From Pontibacter aquaedesilientis (lineage in GTDB: Bacteria; Bacteroidota; Bacteroidia; Cytophagales; Hymenobacteraceae): DNA of 64,000 nucleotides. The notes below the pieces were generated by a model. It saw nothing but the letters and a program-made list of their open reading frames with translations, ran no database searches and was not told the DNA's origin. A program made the position numbers and the translations under genes. The DNA lies in NCBI RefSeq assembly GCF_014773225.1, contig NZ_JACXAJ010000004.1, positions 1 through 64,000 on the forward strand, read 5' to 3'. Shown in pieces: positions 24,000 to 33,214 of the stretch (positions are counted from its first letter, which is position 1; every line of letters begins with the position of its first letter).

Positions 24000-24509
24000 T
24001 TATTTGCGAAGCGCCAATATATAGCGTGCCATTTCCTTCGCGTCGGTTTCGCTCACATTCGGGTGCGGCGGCATCGGGATCTCTCCCCAAACACCGGCCC
24101 CTCCTTTGATGATTTTCCCGGCGAGGTAGCTCACGTTTTTGTCGTTGGCCTCATACTTCTGAGCTACTTCTTCGTAAGACGGCCCGACCACTTTCTGGTC
24201 AATTTTGTGGCAGGCCAGGCAGTCAGACCCCGCAATAAGTTTCTGCCCTTTCTCAAACTTCAGCGCCTCCGCCTTTGCTACAGCGCCTTTCTTTCCGACT
24301 GTATCCTCCTTGCCCAAACCAGCCATCGTGCCTTCCTCATCCACCACCTTCGCATTGTCTTTTTCGATTGTGGTAGGCATCCTAGCAGCAGTTGAAATGG
24401 TATCAGGCTGATACTCGGGATCGTAATAGCGTTCATAATCCGATTTTTGCTCTCCTCCACAACTGGTGAGCAGGGCAATCGCTGAGGCCGCAAAGAATAT
24501 CTTTTTCAT
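24000..24509 (-). CDS. Lipoprotein c-type cytochrome, 169 aa
   Basis: The lipobox is LLTSC (Cys 17). A low-complexity linker (about 20-80) precedes one cytochrome c domain with haem motif CLACH (97-101) and axial Met in IPMPPHP (Met 146). Likely anchored on the periplasmic side and acting as an electron carrier. The redox partner is unknown; the adjacent SMP-30 hydrolase and alcohol dehydrogenase are possible functional neighbours but this is not established. Confidence 0.88.
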   Translation of the reverse strand: MKKIFFAASAIALLTSCGGEQKSDYERYYDPEYQPDTISTAARMPTTIEKDNAKVVDEEGTMAGLGKEDTVGKKGAVAKAEALKFEKGQKLIAGSDCLACHKIDQKVVGPSYEEVAQKYEANDKNVSYLAGKIIKGGAGVWGEIPMPPHPNVSETDAKEMARYILALRK

Positions 24510-24698
24510 AGGTTTCGAATCTGTTCGTTTCTAATCGTGTAAGCAAGGCACTTAGAGTATGTACTGACCACACCGGCTAAGGTTTCCATAATTGGCTTCC
24601 AGGTTGGTTTTGAAGCATGTCGCAATATTTCCGGAATCCTATGCTTCAAATGCTTAACTTAAGCACGCATTCAAAAACAACAACCTATACCTAAAACC

Positions 24699-27137
24699 AT
24701 GAGATCACCCGCTTCCAAATGGCTTTGGCTGCTCATCCTGCTTCCTTTCCTGACCAGCACTTTAACCCTTGCCCAATCCCTTCCATCCATCGCTTCCAAA
24801 ACAGCGGGCATGAAGAAATATCCTGGCTTTTATACCTTCTACTGGGATGAAAACAATGGCAAAATCTGGCTGGAGATCAACCGGTATGAACAGGATTTTC
24901 TGTATGTGAATTCATTGCCAAGCGGGCTCGGCTCCAACGACATCGGCCTGGACCGTGGCCAGTTGGGCGGACAGCGCATCGTATCCTTCAGGAAAGTAGG
25001 TCCTAAAGTACTGCTAGTGCAGCCGAACCTGCGCTACCGCGCCATCACCGACAACAAGAACGAAGCCCGTGCCGTGGAAGAGTCTTTTGCGCAGTCCGTG
25101 CTCTGGGGTTTTAAGGCGGAGGCCGCCGACGGGAAAACCGTGCTGGTAGACGCCACGGACTTTCTGCTGCGCGATGCACACGATGTGGTAGGCAGTATCA
25201 AACGCACCAAACAGGGCAGCTACAAACTGGACGCCAGCCGTTCGGTGCCTTACCTGCCCCGGACCAAAAACTTTCCCAAAAATACTGAGTTTGAAGCAAC
25301 CCTTACCTTTACCGGAGGGGACGATGCGGGTGGTTTCGTGCGAGAAGTGGCACCCGATGAGCAAGCCCTCACGCTGCGTCAGCATCACTCTTTTATCGAG
25401 CTGCCGGACAAAGGCTATACCCCGCGCGAGGCCGACCCAAGAGCCGGTTATTTCGGCATCTCTTACTTCGACTATGCCACCCCGGTTGGCGAAGATATAG
25501 AGAAGCGCTACATCGCCCGCCATCGCCTGCAAAAGAAAAACCCAACGACGAAAGTGTCGGAGACTGTGAAGCCTATTGTGTACTACGTGGATAATGGCGC
25601 ACCAGAGCCAATCCGCTCTGCCCTATTGGATGGTGCCCGCTGGTGGAACCAGGCTTTTGAGGCAGCCGGATACAAAGACGCTTTCCGGGTGGAAGTGCTG
25701 CCCGACACAGTAGACCCGATGGACGTGCGCTATAACATGATTCAGTGGGTACACCGCAGCACACGCGGCTGGTCCTACGGTGCTTCCGTTGTCGATCCAC
25801 GCACAGGCGAAATCATCAAAGGGCATGTATCGCTGGGCTCCCTGCGTGTACGCCAGGATTATATGATTGCGGAAGGTCTACTGGCTCCTTATGAGGAGGG
25901 CAAGCCCGTGAACAAAGCGATGATGGACATGGCTCTGGCACGTATTCGGCAACTGTCGGCGCACGAGTTGGGCCATACGCTGGGCATTATGCATAACTAC
26001 GATGCCAACAACAACGCCTCTGTGATGGATTACCCGCACCCGCAGGTGAAACTGGACCGTGCCGGCAAAATCGACCTGAGTAAGGCCTATGGCACCAGCA
26101 TTGGCGAGTGGGACAAACTGGCTGTGACCTACGGTTACCAGGACTTCCCGAAAGGCACTAACGAGAAAAAGGCTTTGGACGAACTGCTGGCGCAAGGCAG
26201 AGCCCAGGGACTCACGTTTATCTCGGACCGCGACGCCCGCGCACCGGGTGGTGCCCACCCTTCCGCGCACCTATGGGACAATGGCAAAAACGCCACCGAG
26301 GAGTTGCTGCATGTGCTGGAAGTTCGCCAAAAAGCCCTGCAGCATTTCTCTGAAAAGAATATAAAACCAGGTGCTCCCATGAGTACACTCGAAGATGTGC
26401 TGGTTCCGATTTACAATTTCCACCGTTACCAGACGGAAGCCACGGCCAAGTTGGTGGGCGGCGTGAACTATACCTATGCGGTACGAGGCGACAAACAGTT
26501 GGTAACGGAAGTGCTGGACAAGCGGGAACAGCAAAAGGCGCTGGACGCCATGTTGAAGACCATTTCACCGGAAGTATTGACGTTACCGGAAAACATCATC
26601 GCCCAGATACCGCCACGAGCCCCCGGCCTGCGCAACAGCCGCGAGCTTTTCGTAAAACGCACCGGTCTTACATTCGATCCGTTGGCGGCTGCACAAGCCT
26701 CCGCCGATTTCTCCCTTTCGTTTCTGCTGCACCCAGAGCGTGCTTCCAGGCTGGTAGAACTGGGTGCCCGTCATAATACCCTTAGTCTGCAGGATGTGAC
26801 GAAACAACTGCTGGAGAGTACCTGGAAGAGTCGCCGACAGGATGGACTGGCTGCCCTGGTACAGTTCCAAACAGAGCAGGTCGTGTTGACGCACTTGATG
26901 GCCTTGTCTCAGAATGAAAATGCCTCTTATCAGGCCCGTGCCGTTGCCAGCGCTGCTTTGGCTGACATCAAGCAACACGCCACCAGCCAGGCCAAGCGCA
27001 CCCGCGATGAGGGGTACAAGGCACACCTGGAATTTGCCCTGGCCAGAATGGAAAAACCGGAAGAGATAAAACCAACCAAGGCACTGGACCTGCCACCTGG
27101 CGCCCCGATTGGTGCTGGTGTTTTTGGATGTGAGTAA
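24699..27137 (+). CDS. Zinc-dependent metalloprotease (DUF5117/DUF4953 type)
   Basis: 812 aa with a signal peptide (cleavage near LAQS). The protease centre reads SAHELGHTLGIMHNYDANNNASVMDYPHP: a metzincin-like HExxHxxGxxH plus Met-turn. Upstream are the DUF5118/DUF5117-like regions (KYPGFYTFYWDENNGKIWLEI; DRGQLGGQRIVSFRKVGPKVLLVQ; YFDYATPVGEDIEKRYIARHRL). It is probably periplasmic or surface-associated. The target is unknown. A paralogue lies at 36255. Confidence 0.88.
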   Translation: MRSPASKWLWLLILLPFLTSTLTLAQSLPSIASKTAGMKKYPGFYTFYWDENNGKIWLEINRYEQDFLYVNSLPSGLGSNDIGLDRGQLGGQRIVSFRKVGPKVLLVQPNLRYRAITDNKNEARAVEESFAQSVLWGFKAEAADGKTVLVDATDFLLRDAHDVVGSIKRTKQGSYKLDASRSVPYLPRTKNFPKNTEFEATLTFTGGDDAGGFVREVAPDEQALTLRQHHSFIELPDKGYTPREADPRAGYFGISYFDYATPVGEDIEKRYIARHRLQKKNPTTKVSETVKPIVYYVDNGAPEPIRSALLDGARWWNQAFEAAGYKDAFRVEVLPDTVDPMDVRYNMIQWVHRSTRGWSYGASVVDPRTGEIIKGHVSLGSLRVRQDYMIAEGLLAPYEEGKPVNKAMMDMALARIRQLSAHELGHTLGIMHNYDANNNASVMDYPHPQVKLDRAGKIDLSKAYGTSIGEWDKLAVTYGYQDFPKGTNEKKALDELLAQGRAQGLTFISDRDARAPGGAHPSAHLWDNGKNATEELLHVLEVRQKALQHFSEKNIKPGAPMSTLEDVLVPIYNFHRYQTEATAKLVGGVNYTYAVRGDKQLVTEVLDKREQQKALDAMLKTISPEVLTLPENIIAQIPPRAPGLRNSRELFVKRTGLTFDPLAAAQASADFSLSFLLHPERASRLVELGARHNTLSLQDVTKQLLESTWKSRRQDGLAALVQFQTEQVVLTHLMALSQNENASYQARAVASAALADIKQHATSQAKRTRDEGYKAHLEFALARMEKPEEIKPTKALDLPPGAPIGAGVFGCE

Positions 27138-27162
27138 ACGCTTCCAAAACGTTTCAAAGCAA

Positions 27163-27199
27163 AACAGCCCCTGTCAGTATTTTTCTGGCAGGGGCTGTT
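27163..27199. terminator. Bidirectional terminator
   Basis: AACAGCCCCTG (27163-27173) pairs with CAGGGGCTGTT (27189-27199), between convergent genes. Confidence 0.82.
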
Positions 27200-27234
27200 C
27201 TGTTTCAATGCTGATTTACAAGATAAAACGAGCT

Positions 27235-27504
27235 TCAAAAAGGTCCTTCCGGTTCCAGCATCTGTGACATATCTATATCTGCTGTGTAAGGCTCCAACAC
27301 AGCAAAAGCCTTCACGTACGCCTGAAATGTGCTGATCACTTCCATGCTGTTACCGGCCCAAAGCTCCACAAACCTGCCGTGTAAGGTATACAGGGTAACG
27401 GTCAGGCCATTGTACTGGCGCTGTGCGATTCTGATGCCTTCCGTAGCCAAGGTCTCTGCCTGGCTACGCTCCGGAAGCTTCTCAAACAAAGAGAATTCGA
27501 GCAT
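27235..27504 (-). CDS. Hypothetical protein, 89 aa
   Basis: Small soluble protein, no family recognised. It contains EGIRIAQRQYNGLTVTLYTLHGRFVELWAGNSMEVISTFQAY, a probable alpha/beta unit, and an acidic C-terminus. Good codon use and an intact frame between a terminator and a gene-poor stretch support it as real. Short proteins of this pattern are known only as uncharacterised Bacteroidota proteins, as far as I can tell. The 27505-27846 gap holds only a promoter box and a small hairpin near 27612-27636. Confidence 0.6.
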   Translation of the reverse strand: MLEFSLFEKLPERSQAETLATEGIRIAQRQYNGLTVTLYTLHGRFVELWAGNSMEVISTFQAYVKAFAVLEPYTADIDMSQMLEPEGPF

Positions 27505-27769
27505 GGCTGCTTAGTTTAGGGTTAGAAATAAAAGGGTTCAGATCCAGAATAAGTTTCATGCCTGAGGCAGTACGAAGATATACAGCAACTTAGTCGGGCA
27601 GCTAGCGGTAAGGCAGCTTAGTGCTCCGGCTGCCTCATGATGTTGAATCCATCTGTTTCGGTATAATTGAATGACACATTGCCGGACTCTTATCTCCAAA
27701 ACTGAAGTTCACCCGGATTAGCAAGGCAACATTCGTCATCACGATGGTAGTTAAACCTATATTTTCCCG

Positions 27770-27777
27770 TAATTTTG
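27770..27777 (+). promoter_or_regulatory. -7 promoter box for the RluF-like gene
   Basis: TAATTTTG matches TAnnTTTG, 70 nt upstream of the start codon. Confidence 0.55.
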
Positions 27778-27846
27778 CCTTTCAATTTATGAACCGGCGT
27801 AAAATGAGGTGCTGGCTTATACCTGACAACCCCACGCCCGAACACC

Positions 27847-28896
27847 ATGGAACCAAAAAGACTTAACAAATACATCAGCGACACGGGCTTTTGCTCCCGC
27901 CGCGACGCAGACGAACTCATCGAACAGGGCCGTGTGACGGTGAACGGCAAACTGCCAGCCGATCCGGGCATGAAAGTGACCCCCAAGGACAAGGTGCGCA
28001 TCGATGATGAAACCCTGCATGTGAAGCAGGAGAAACCGGTATACCTGATCTTCAACAAACCCGCCAACATGTCGGCCACTTCCGATATGTCGGTGCGCGA
28101 CAACGTGGTGCGGGCCATCAATTTTCCGGCAACACTGGAGCCAACTGCCATGCTGGAGCGTGAGGCGGAAGGAATCATTTTCCTGAGCAACGACGGCGAC
28201 TTTACGCGTGGCGTGAAACGGGCCGACAACAAGTATGAAAAGGAGTATGTAGTGACGGTCGATAAAATGATTACGGCCGATTTCCTGCACAAGATTAGCG
28301 GGGGCGGGGCACCCGTACCGGGCGAGGATCGTGTGAACAACTCCGTTTCAAAGGAGTCGCAAACGCGTTTCCGCATCATCCTGAAGCCGGGCACCGACCA
28401 CTACCTGAAGCGCATGTGCGAAAGCCTGGGGTATAAAGTAGTGCACCTGCAGCGGGTTCGATTCGGTGAGTTTTCGCTGACCAAGCTACCAGCCGGCCAC
28501 TGGCGTGTGCTGACCCAACAGGAAGTGAACAGCTTGCTCAGCGTGGCCCCATCTGCCAAGGGACCAAGCCCCAAACGATCCGGCGAAAGCAGCTACGGTA
28601 ACAGACAAGAAAGACCAGGCCGCCCGGATAGTGCCAGAGGTGGAGCGGGCAGACCTGGAAGTGCAACTTCCAGAAGCGGTGCCGGCAAACCAGGTGGTTT
28701 TTCAACGAGAGGGGCGCAGGACGAAAGACAAGGTAAACGGACAGCCCCAAAAAGCGGTGCAGGTGGCCCTGCTAAAAGTGCCCGCGGCGGTTCTTTTAAA
28801 GAAGGGCCAAAGCCGGGTGGCAGCAGAAGTGGGGCTCCGAAAAGTGGAGGCAGAAGAAATGACGCCCCCAAAGGAGGCCCGAAGCGCGGAAGATAA
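27847..28896 (+). CDS. RluF/RsuA-like pseudouridine synthase, active site divergent
   Basis: 349 aa. S4 RNA-binding domain at residues 4-50 (RLNKYISDTGFCSRRDADELIEQGRVTVNG), then the RsuA/RluF catalytic fold (YLIFNKPANMSA..., EKEYVVTVDKMIT, RMCESLGYKVVHLQRVRFGEF), and a basic Gly/Ser/Arg/Pro-rich tail (about 238-349). The family normally has GRLD with a catalytic Asp; here the aligned segment is AMLEREAEGIIFLSNDGD, with Glu 104 at that place, and the usual NRQIRRM is DHYLKRM. It may therefore bind RNA without modifying it, or use an altered site. Confidence 0.82.
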   Translation: MEPKRLNKYISDTGFCSRRDADELIEQGRVTVNGKLPADPGMKVTPKDKVRIDDETLHVKQEKPVYLIFNKPANMSATSDMSVRDNVVRAINFPATLEPTAMLEREAEGIIFLSNDGDFTRGVKRADNKYEKEYVVTVDKMITADFLHKISGGGAPVPGEDRVNNSVSKESQTRFRIILKPGTDHYLKRMCESLGYKVVHLQRVRFGEFSLTKLPAGHWRVLTQQEVNSLLSVAPSAKGPSPKRSGESSYGNRQERPGRPDSARGGAGRPGSATSRSGAGKPGGFSTRGAQDERQGKRTAPKSGAGGPAKSARGGSFKEGPKPGGSRSGAPKSGGRRNDAPKGGPKRGR

Positions 28897-28921
28897 GGTA
28901 TAACAGATCAACTTAATTTAA

Positions 28922-28961
28922 AAAAAAGCTCTCCCCTGCCATTGCAAGGGAGAGCTTTTTT
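28922..28961 (+). terminator. Rho-independent terminator
   Basis: AAAAAAGCTCTCCC and GGGAGAGCTTTTTT form a stem with a T-run, 26 nt after the RluF-like gene. Confidence 0.85.
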
Positions 28962-29061
28962 TATCTATACCTGCCACGGGTACTCGCAGCCCCTTCGGAC
29001 ATGGCAAGACTCCAGGGAACAGCATCAACTCTTATACTCTCTAACGCCTAAACTCCCAAAC

Positions 29062-29916
29062 TCAACTCTCCCACTGCCCCATCTTACCCATCTGGTAATC
29101 CTGGAAGGCCTCCCGTATCTCCTGCTCGGTGTTCATCACGAACGGTCCGTGCGAAACGACAGGCTCATGGAATGGTAAGGCATGACCGAAAAGAATATAG
29201 GCCGTTTCCAAGGCCTCAACTTTTATTTCCTTGCCTGTGTTCTCAAACTCAACCAGCGAAAGCTTATCGGCCGTTTCACCGTTTACCTTCACGCTGCCAC
29301 GCACCACATAAAAGAAGATATTGCGCTCAGAAGGTATGTTGTAGACAAATTCACCGCCCTGCTCCATTTCAATGCTGACCATGTTGATGTCGCTCAGATT
29401 CTGGATCGGTGCCTGTACCTCGCCCCAGCTGCCGGAGATCACGTTTACCTTCACCAGACCATTATCCAGCTCCACCACCGGTATTTTGTTTTTCTGCAGA
29501 CCGATGTACTTCGGTGCCGTCATCTTATACCTGGCCGGCAGGTTGAACCATAGCTGCAGGATCTCCAGCGGCCCTCCCTCCTGCTTGAATTTCTCAGAAG
29601 AGACCTCAGCATGCATCAGCCCGCTCCCGGCTGTCATCCACTGCACGCCGCCCGCCTCAATGATGTCTTTCCCACCGCCTGTATCCTGGTGCATGATATC
29701 GCCTTCCAATATAAAGGTAAGGGTTTCGAAACCGCGATGCGGATGTGGGCCGAACGGCAGCCCACGGTTGCCGGGCTTGTATACCTGCGGTCCGTGATGG
29801 TTGAGGAGCAGAAAAGGGTCGATATATTCGACGTCATGTGTAGGTATAGCCCGGTAGGTAATCAGGTCATCTATAGGAGCATAAGTTGCTTGATGTATCT
29901 TATTGATCTTTCTCAT
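29062..29916 (-). CDS. Pirin family protein
   Basis: 284 aa from MRKINKIHQ (an ATG 8 codons upstream is possible). Bicupin: the N-terminal cupin has FGPHPHRGFETLTFILEGDIMHQDTGG, with the His/Glu metal ligands, and QWMTAGSGLMHAEVSSE; the C-terminal cupin domain has SVKVNGETADKLSLVEFENTG. Pirins bind iron; some have quercetinase-like dioxygenase activity, others act as regulators. Upstream of the start is a 12-bp palindrome ATGTATATACAT (29945-29956), a possible repressor site. Confidence 0.9.
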   Translation of the reverse strand: MRKINKIHQATYAPIDDLITYRAIPTHDVEYIDPFLLLNHHGPQVYKPGNRGLPFGPHPHRGFETLTFILEGDIMHQDTGGGKDIIEAGGVQWMTAGSGLMHAEVSSEKFKQEGGPLEILQLWFNLPARYKMTAPKYIGLQKNKIPVVELDNGLVKVNVISGSWGEVQAPIQNLSDINMVSIEMEQGGEFVYNIPSERNIFFYVVRGSVKVNGETADKLSLVEFENTGKEIKVEALETAYILFGHALPFHEPVVSHGPFVMNTEQEIREAFQDYQMGKMGQWES

Positions 29917-29944
29917 AATCTTGTTGCTTGCTGCCTGCAATTTA

Positions 29945-29956
29945 ATGTATATACAT
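29945..29956. promoter_or_regulatory. Palindrome upstream of pirin gene
   Basis: ATGTATATACAT is a perfect 12-bp palindrome, 29 nt before the pirin start codon. It could be an operator; no regulator gene is adjacent. Confidence 0.35.
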
Positions 29957-30021
29957 CAATTAACATCGCAAGGTTAAGCACTTAGGCAGGCAATTAATGT
30001 CAAGACAGGACCACTTAACAT

Positions 30022-30060
30022 AAAAATCCCACCAGCAATACTTCTGCTGGTGGGATTTTT
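30022..30060. terminator. Rho-independent terminator
   Basis: AAAAATCCCACCAGCA (30022-30037) and TGCTGGTGGGATTTTT (30045-30060) form a perfect 16-bp stem, with runs of A and T serving the minus-strand gene at 30113. Confidence 0.88.
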
Positions 30061-30112
30061 ACGCTACACTGATATCCTAGTATACGGGTATAAGACAGGA
30101 TAAGCCATTTGC

Positions 30113-30793
30113 TTACTTTTTGAGTAGCTTAAGCAATTCTTCTGCGGCAGGCTCCGAGGATGCCGGGTTCTGACCAGTGATCAGAAGGCCATCGGTTACC
30201 ACATGGGGTTGCCAGTCCCCTCCTTTGCTGTAATGGCCGCCTAATTCTTTCATCCGGTCCTCTATCAGAAAGGGCACCACCTCCGTCAGTTGCACGGCTT
30301 CTTCTTCTGAATTGGTAAAGCCGGCCACTTTTTTGCCTTTCACAAGTGGCTCTCCGTCTGCCCCTTTCGCCTGCAACAGCACTGCCGGACCATGGCAAAC
30401 GGCCGCTACCGGTTTCTGCTGTTTTGTGAAATCCTCTATCAACCGGATAGAATCCTGATCGCTGGCCAGATCCCACAAAGGTCCGTGCCCGCCTGGGTAA
30501 AACACAGCGTCATAATCCTCAGCACGCACGTCACTCAGCTTTTTGGTTTTGGAAAGCTTGTGCTGCAAGTCATCGTCCTCATAAAAACGACGGGTAGCCT
30601 TGGTCTGGGAGTCCGGCTCCGTACTTTTAGGGTCGATCGGTGGCTGTCCGCCCTTTGGGGAGGCCATGTCGACTTTCACGCCGGCGTCGGCCAAGGTATA
30701 GTAAGGTGCTGCAAATTCTTCAATCCAGAAACCGGTCTTCTGGCCGGTGTCTCCCAGTTTATCGTGCGAGGTTAAAACGAATAGTACTTTCAT
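30113..30793 (-). CDS. DJ-1/PfpI family protein (type 1 glutamine amidotransferase-like)
   Basis: 226 aa. The Hsp31/YhbO-like pattern is clear: LVLTSH-type start (VLFVLTSHDKLGDTGQKTGFWIEEFAAPY), nucleophile elbow AAVCHGPAVLLQ with the catalytic Cys near residue 134, the family Glu in FWIEE, and a C-terminal DGLLITGQNPASSE. Members act as glyoxalase III, chaperones or peptidases under stress. Cytoplasmic. The exact activity is not predictable. Confidence 0.9.
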   Translation of the reverse strand: MKVLFVLTSHDKLGDTGQKTGFWIEEFAAPYYTLADAGVKVDMASPKGGQPPIDPKSTEPDSQTKATRRFYEDDDLQHKLSKTKKLSDVRAEDYDAVFYPGGHGPLWDLASDQDSIRLIEDFTKQQKPVAAVCHGPAVLLQAKGADGEPLVKGKKVAGFTNSEEEAVQLTEVVPFLIEDRMKELGGHYSKGGDWQPHVVTDGLLITGQNPASSEPAAEELLKLLKK

Positions 30794-30862
30794 AGTTTAT
30801 GTGTCTTTATTTACTGAAACGAATAGTATACCTACGTTAACTTGCTGGGCTTCGGCAATGTT

Positions 30863-31744
30863 TTAACCAAATAGCTCGGAGGAAAGGTAGCGATCGCCTC
30901 TGTCGCAGATAATGCAGACCACAACCCCCTCTTCTAATTCATCTATCAATCGGGTGGCTGCTGTAACGGCCCCGCCGCTGCTCATGCCCGCAAACACGCC
31001 TTCTTCCCGCGCCAGGCGTCGCGTCATGGCAGTGGCATCGGCTTGCGACACATCGAATATCCGGTCAACCCGCTCCCTTTCGAAAATCTTGGGCAGGTAC
31101 TCCTGTGGCCAGCGCCGGATGCCCGGAATCTGTGATCCCTCCACGGGTTGCGTACCCACAATCTGCACTGCCGGATTTTGTTCCTTTAGGTAGCGCGACA
31201 TGCCCATGATCGTACCTGTAGTGCCCATGGAAGAGACAAAATGCGTGATCTCCCCCTGCGTGTCACGCCAAATTTCGGGGCCGGTGGTGCGGTAGTGCGC
31301 CATGTAATTGTCGGGGTTTCCAAACTGATTCAATACCAGGTAGCCGCCCTTTGCTTCCTTCTCGCGCACGTAGTCGATGGCTCCTTCCATAGACCCTTCG
31401 GCAGGAGTTAGGGTTACCTTCGCTCCAAAAGCTTCCATGGTTTTCACCCGTTCCCGAGTCGCGCTAGCAGGCATCACCAGTTCGATCTCCACCCCAAAGA
31501 GGCGGGCGATCATAGCCAGGGCAATACCGGTATTGCCACTTGTCGCTTCGATCAGTTTTATACCTGCCGTCAGCTCTCCCCTGTCCATCGCTCCTTTTAT
31601 CATGCTGTAAGCAGCCCGGTCTTTCACGCTGCCGCCGGGGTTATTGCCCTCCAGTTTGGCCAGCAGTTTCACATTGGGGTTAGGTGAGATTCGGTTCAGT
31701 TCCACCAGCGGGGTATTGCCTATAAAATCAAGCAGAGTCGCCAT
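30863..31744 (-). CDS. cysM: Cysteine synthase B
   Basis: 293 aa, PLP fold type II. PLP lysine in GGSVKDRAAYSMI (Lys 41); phosphate-binding EATSGNTGIALAMIA and SSMGTTGTIMGMSRYL; GMSSGGAVTAA near the end. The length and the region RRWPQEYLPKIFERERVDRI favour CysM over CysK. It makes cysteine from O-acetylserine (or O-phosphoserine) and sulfide or thiosulfate. The gene at 31775 on the same strand is only 30 nt upstream, so the two may share a transcript. Confidence 0.93.
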   Translation of the reverse strand: MATLLDFIGNTPLVELNRISPNPNVKLLAKLEGNNPGGSVKDRAAYSMIKGAMDRGELTAGIKLIEATSGNTGIALAMIARLFGVEIELVMPASATRERVKTMEAFGAKVTLTPAEGSMEGAIDYVREKEAKGGYLVLNQFGNPDNYMAHYRTTGPEIWRDTQGEITHFVSSMGTTGTIMGMSRYLKEQNPAVQIVGTQPVEGSQIPGIRRWPQEYLPKIFERERVDRIFDVSQADATAMTRRLAREEGVFAGMSSGGAVTAATRLIDELEEGVVVCIICDRGDRYLSSELFG

Positions 31745-31774
31745 ATTTATAATTTAGATTGTTGAATAACTATT

Positions 31775-33103
31775 TTATTTTGCCGCACTGATACGCCAGA
31801 TGGTGTTCCCGGTATCGTCGGCCACCAATAATGCGCCATCGGGTGTCACGGCAACCCCCACCGGCCGGCCATACACTTTGCCATCTTCTTTATCAGCATA
31901 AAATCCGGTCAGGAAATCCTCCGGAGGGCCAGTGGGTTTGCCATCCCGGAAGGGCACGAATGCTACCTTATACCCGGAAAGCTCGGAGCGATTCCAGGAG
32001 CCATGCTGTCCAATGAAAGCGCCGTTGCTATACCTTCCGGGAAAAGCATCTCCGGTATAGAAAACCAGGCCCAAGGAGGCGGTATGTGCACCGAGCGGTA
32101 CATCCGGCACGATACTTTTCTGCACCAGATCAGGTCGTTCCCCAGCTTTGCGCGGGTCTTCATGCTGACCAAAGTAAGCATAAGGCCATCCATAAAACCC
32201 ACCCTCCTGCACACTGGTCAGGTAATCTGGCACGAGATCATCACCCAATTTGTCTCGCTCGTTCACTGCCGTCCAAAGCGTGCTTGTTCCGGGTGCCCAG
32301 TCCATACCAACTGGGTTGCGGAGTCCGCTGGCATAGATGCGCTCCCCCGTACCATCGGGGTTAACCTCCAGAATAGCTGCCCGGCGCTCCTCCTCCTTCA
32401 TGCCATGCTCGCCATGGTCGCTGGCCGAGCCAACCGAAATGTAGATTTTGCTTCCATCCGGACTGGCCAGAAGGTTCCGGGTCCAGTGATTGTTGTAGCC
32501 GCCAGCCGGCAAATCAAGCAGCTTCTCCCCTTTTACTGTTATTTTGGTTTGTCCCGCCTGGTAAGGAAAGCGCCATAGGCCATCGGTATTGGCCACGTAA
32601 AACATCCCATGGAGCAACAGCATGCCAAAAGGCTGATTTAGGTTATCCAGGAAAACTTCCCGCACATCACGTATACCATCGCCGTTTGTATCGCGCAACA
32701 AAGTTATGCGGTTGGCGCTATTCTTCAATTTCATGGATTTGGTGATGCCCACCAGAGATGCGCCCAACCGCTTCCAGAAACCCACTTCGGTATTGGCCTC
32801 CGCTACCAGCACATCGCCGTTTGGCAGCACATAGAGCCAGCGGGGATTGTCGAGTCCGTCTGCAAATTTTGTTACCTCGAACCCAGCCGGTGCCTGGGGC
32901 TTTTGGTCGTCTTTCCATCCTATCACGTTGCTGAAGTTGTAGACCGATTCGGTGGCGTAAGGAGCAGGCAAGGTTACTTGCAGGTTGGCCGGTGTCTCTA
33001 TTGTTTTGGGTGGTTGCTCCTGCCCGGCTGGTTGCTGAGAGTTACAGCCAGAGAAGGTAACAGGTATAAGCAAAAGGGATAGGTATAATTTCAGGTGCTG
33101 CAT
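31775..33103 (-). CDS. PQQ-dependent sugar dehydrogenase-like lipoprotein (sorbosone dehydrogenase type)
   Basis: 442 aa; lipobox VTFSGC (Cys near 20). Six-bladed propeller of the GDH-B/sorbosone dehydrogenase family: GLDNPRWLYVLPNGDVLVAEANTE, RITLLRDTNGDGIRD, FGMLLLHGMFYVANTDGLWRFPY, GSASDHGEHGM, ASGLRNPVGMDWAP, and a late GQHGSWNRSELSGYKV. Such enzymes oxidise sugars in the periplasm with PQQ or act as heterologous binding proteins; no PQQ synthesis genes are in view. Confidence 0.88.
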   Translation of the reverse strand: MQHLKLYLSLLLIPVTFSGCNSQQPAGQEQPPKTIETPANLQVTLPAPYATESVYNFSNVIGWKDDQKPQAPAGFEVTKFADGLDNPRWLYVLPNGDVLVAEANTEVGFWKRLGASLVGITKSMKLKNSANRITLLRDTNGDGIRDVREVFLDNLNQPFGMLLLHGMFYVANTDGLWRFPYQAGQTKITVKGEKLLDLPAGGYNNHWTRNLLASPDGSKIYISVGSASDHGEHGMKEEERRAAILEVNPDGTGERIYASGLRNPVGMDWAPGTSTLWTAVNERDKLGDDLVPDYLTSVQEGGFYGWPYAYFGQHEDPRKAGERPDLVQKSIVPDVPLGAHTASLGLVFYTGDAFPGRYSNGAFIGQHGSWNRSELSGYKVAFVPFRDGKPTGPPEDFLTGFYADKEDGKVYGRPVGVAVTPDGALLVADDTGNTIWRISAAK

Positions 33104-33194
33104 TTTTTTATGACTTGTTTGGTAGGTTGAACAGGTATACGGGCCAAAGGTTGTCTTGCTGCTGGTTGCAGTCCCGGAAAGGAAATTTATATTG

Positions 33195-33202
33195 TATCTT
33201 TG
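33195..33202 (+). promoter_or_regulatory. -7 promoter box of dinB
   Basis: TATCTTTG matches TAnnTTTG, 13 nt before the GTG taken as the start. It overlaps the upstream TTG (33200), which rules that TTG out as start codon. Confidence 0.65.
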
Positions 33203-33214
33203 TACCTAAACCTT

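Noticed and set aside
33200-33214. TTG start for dinB at 33200
   Set aside because: It overlaps the -7 promoter element TATCTTTG, so it cannot be in the transcript; GTG 33215 is preferred.
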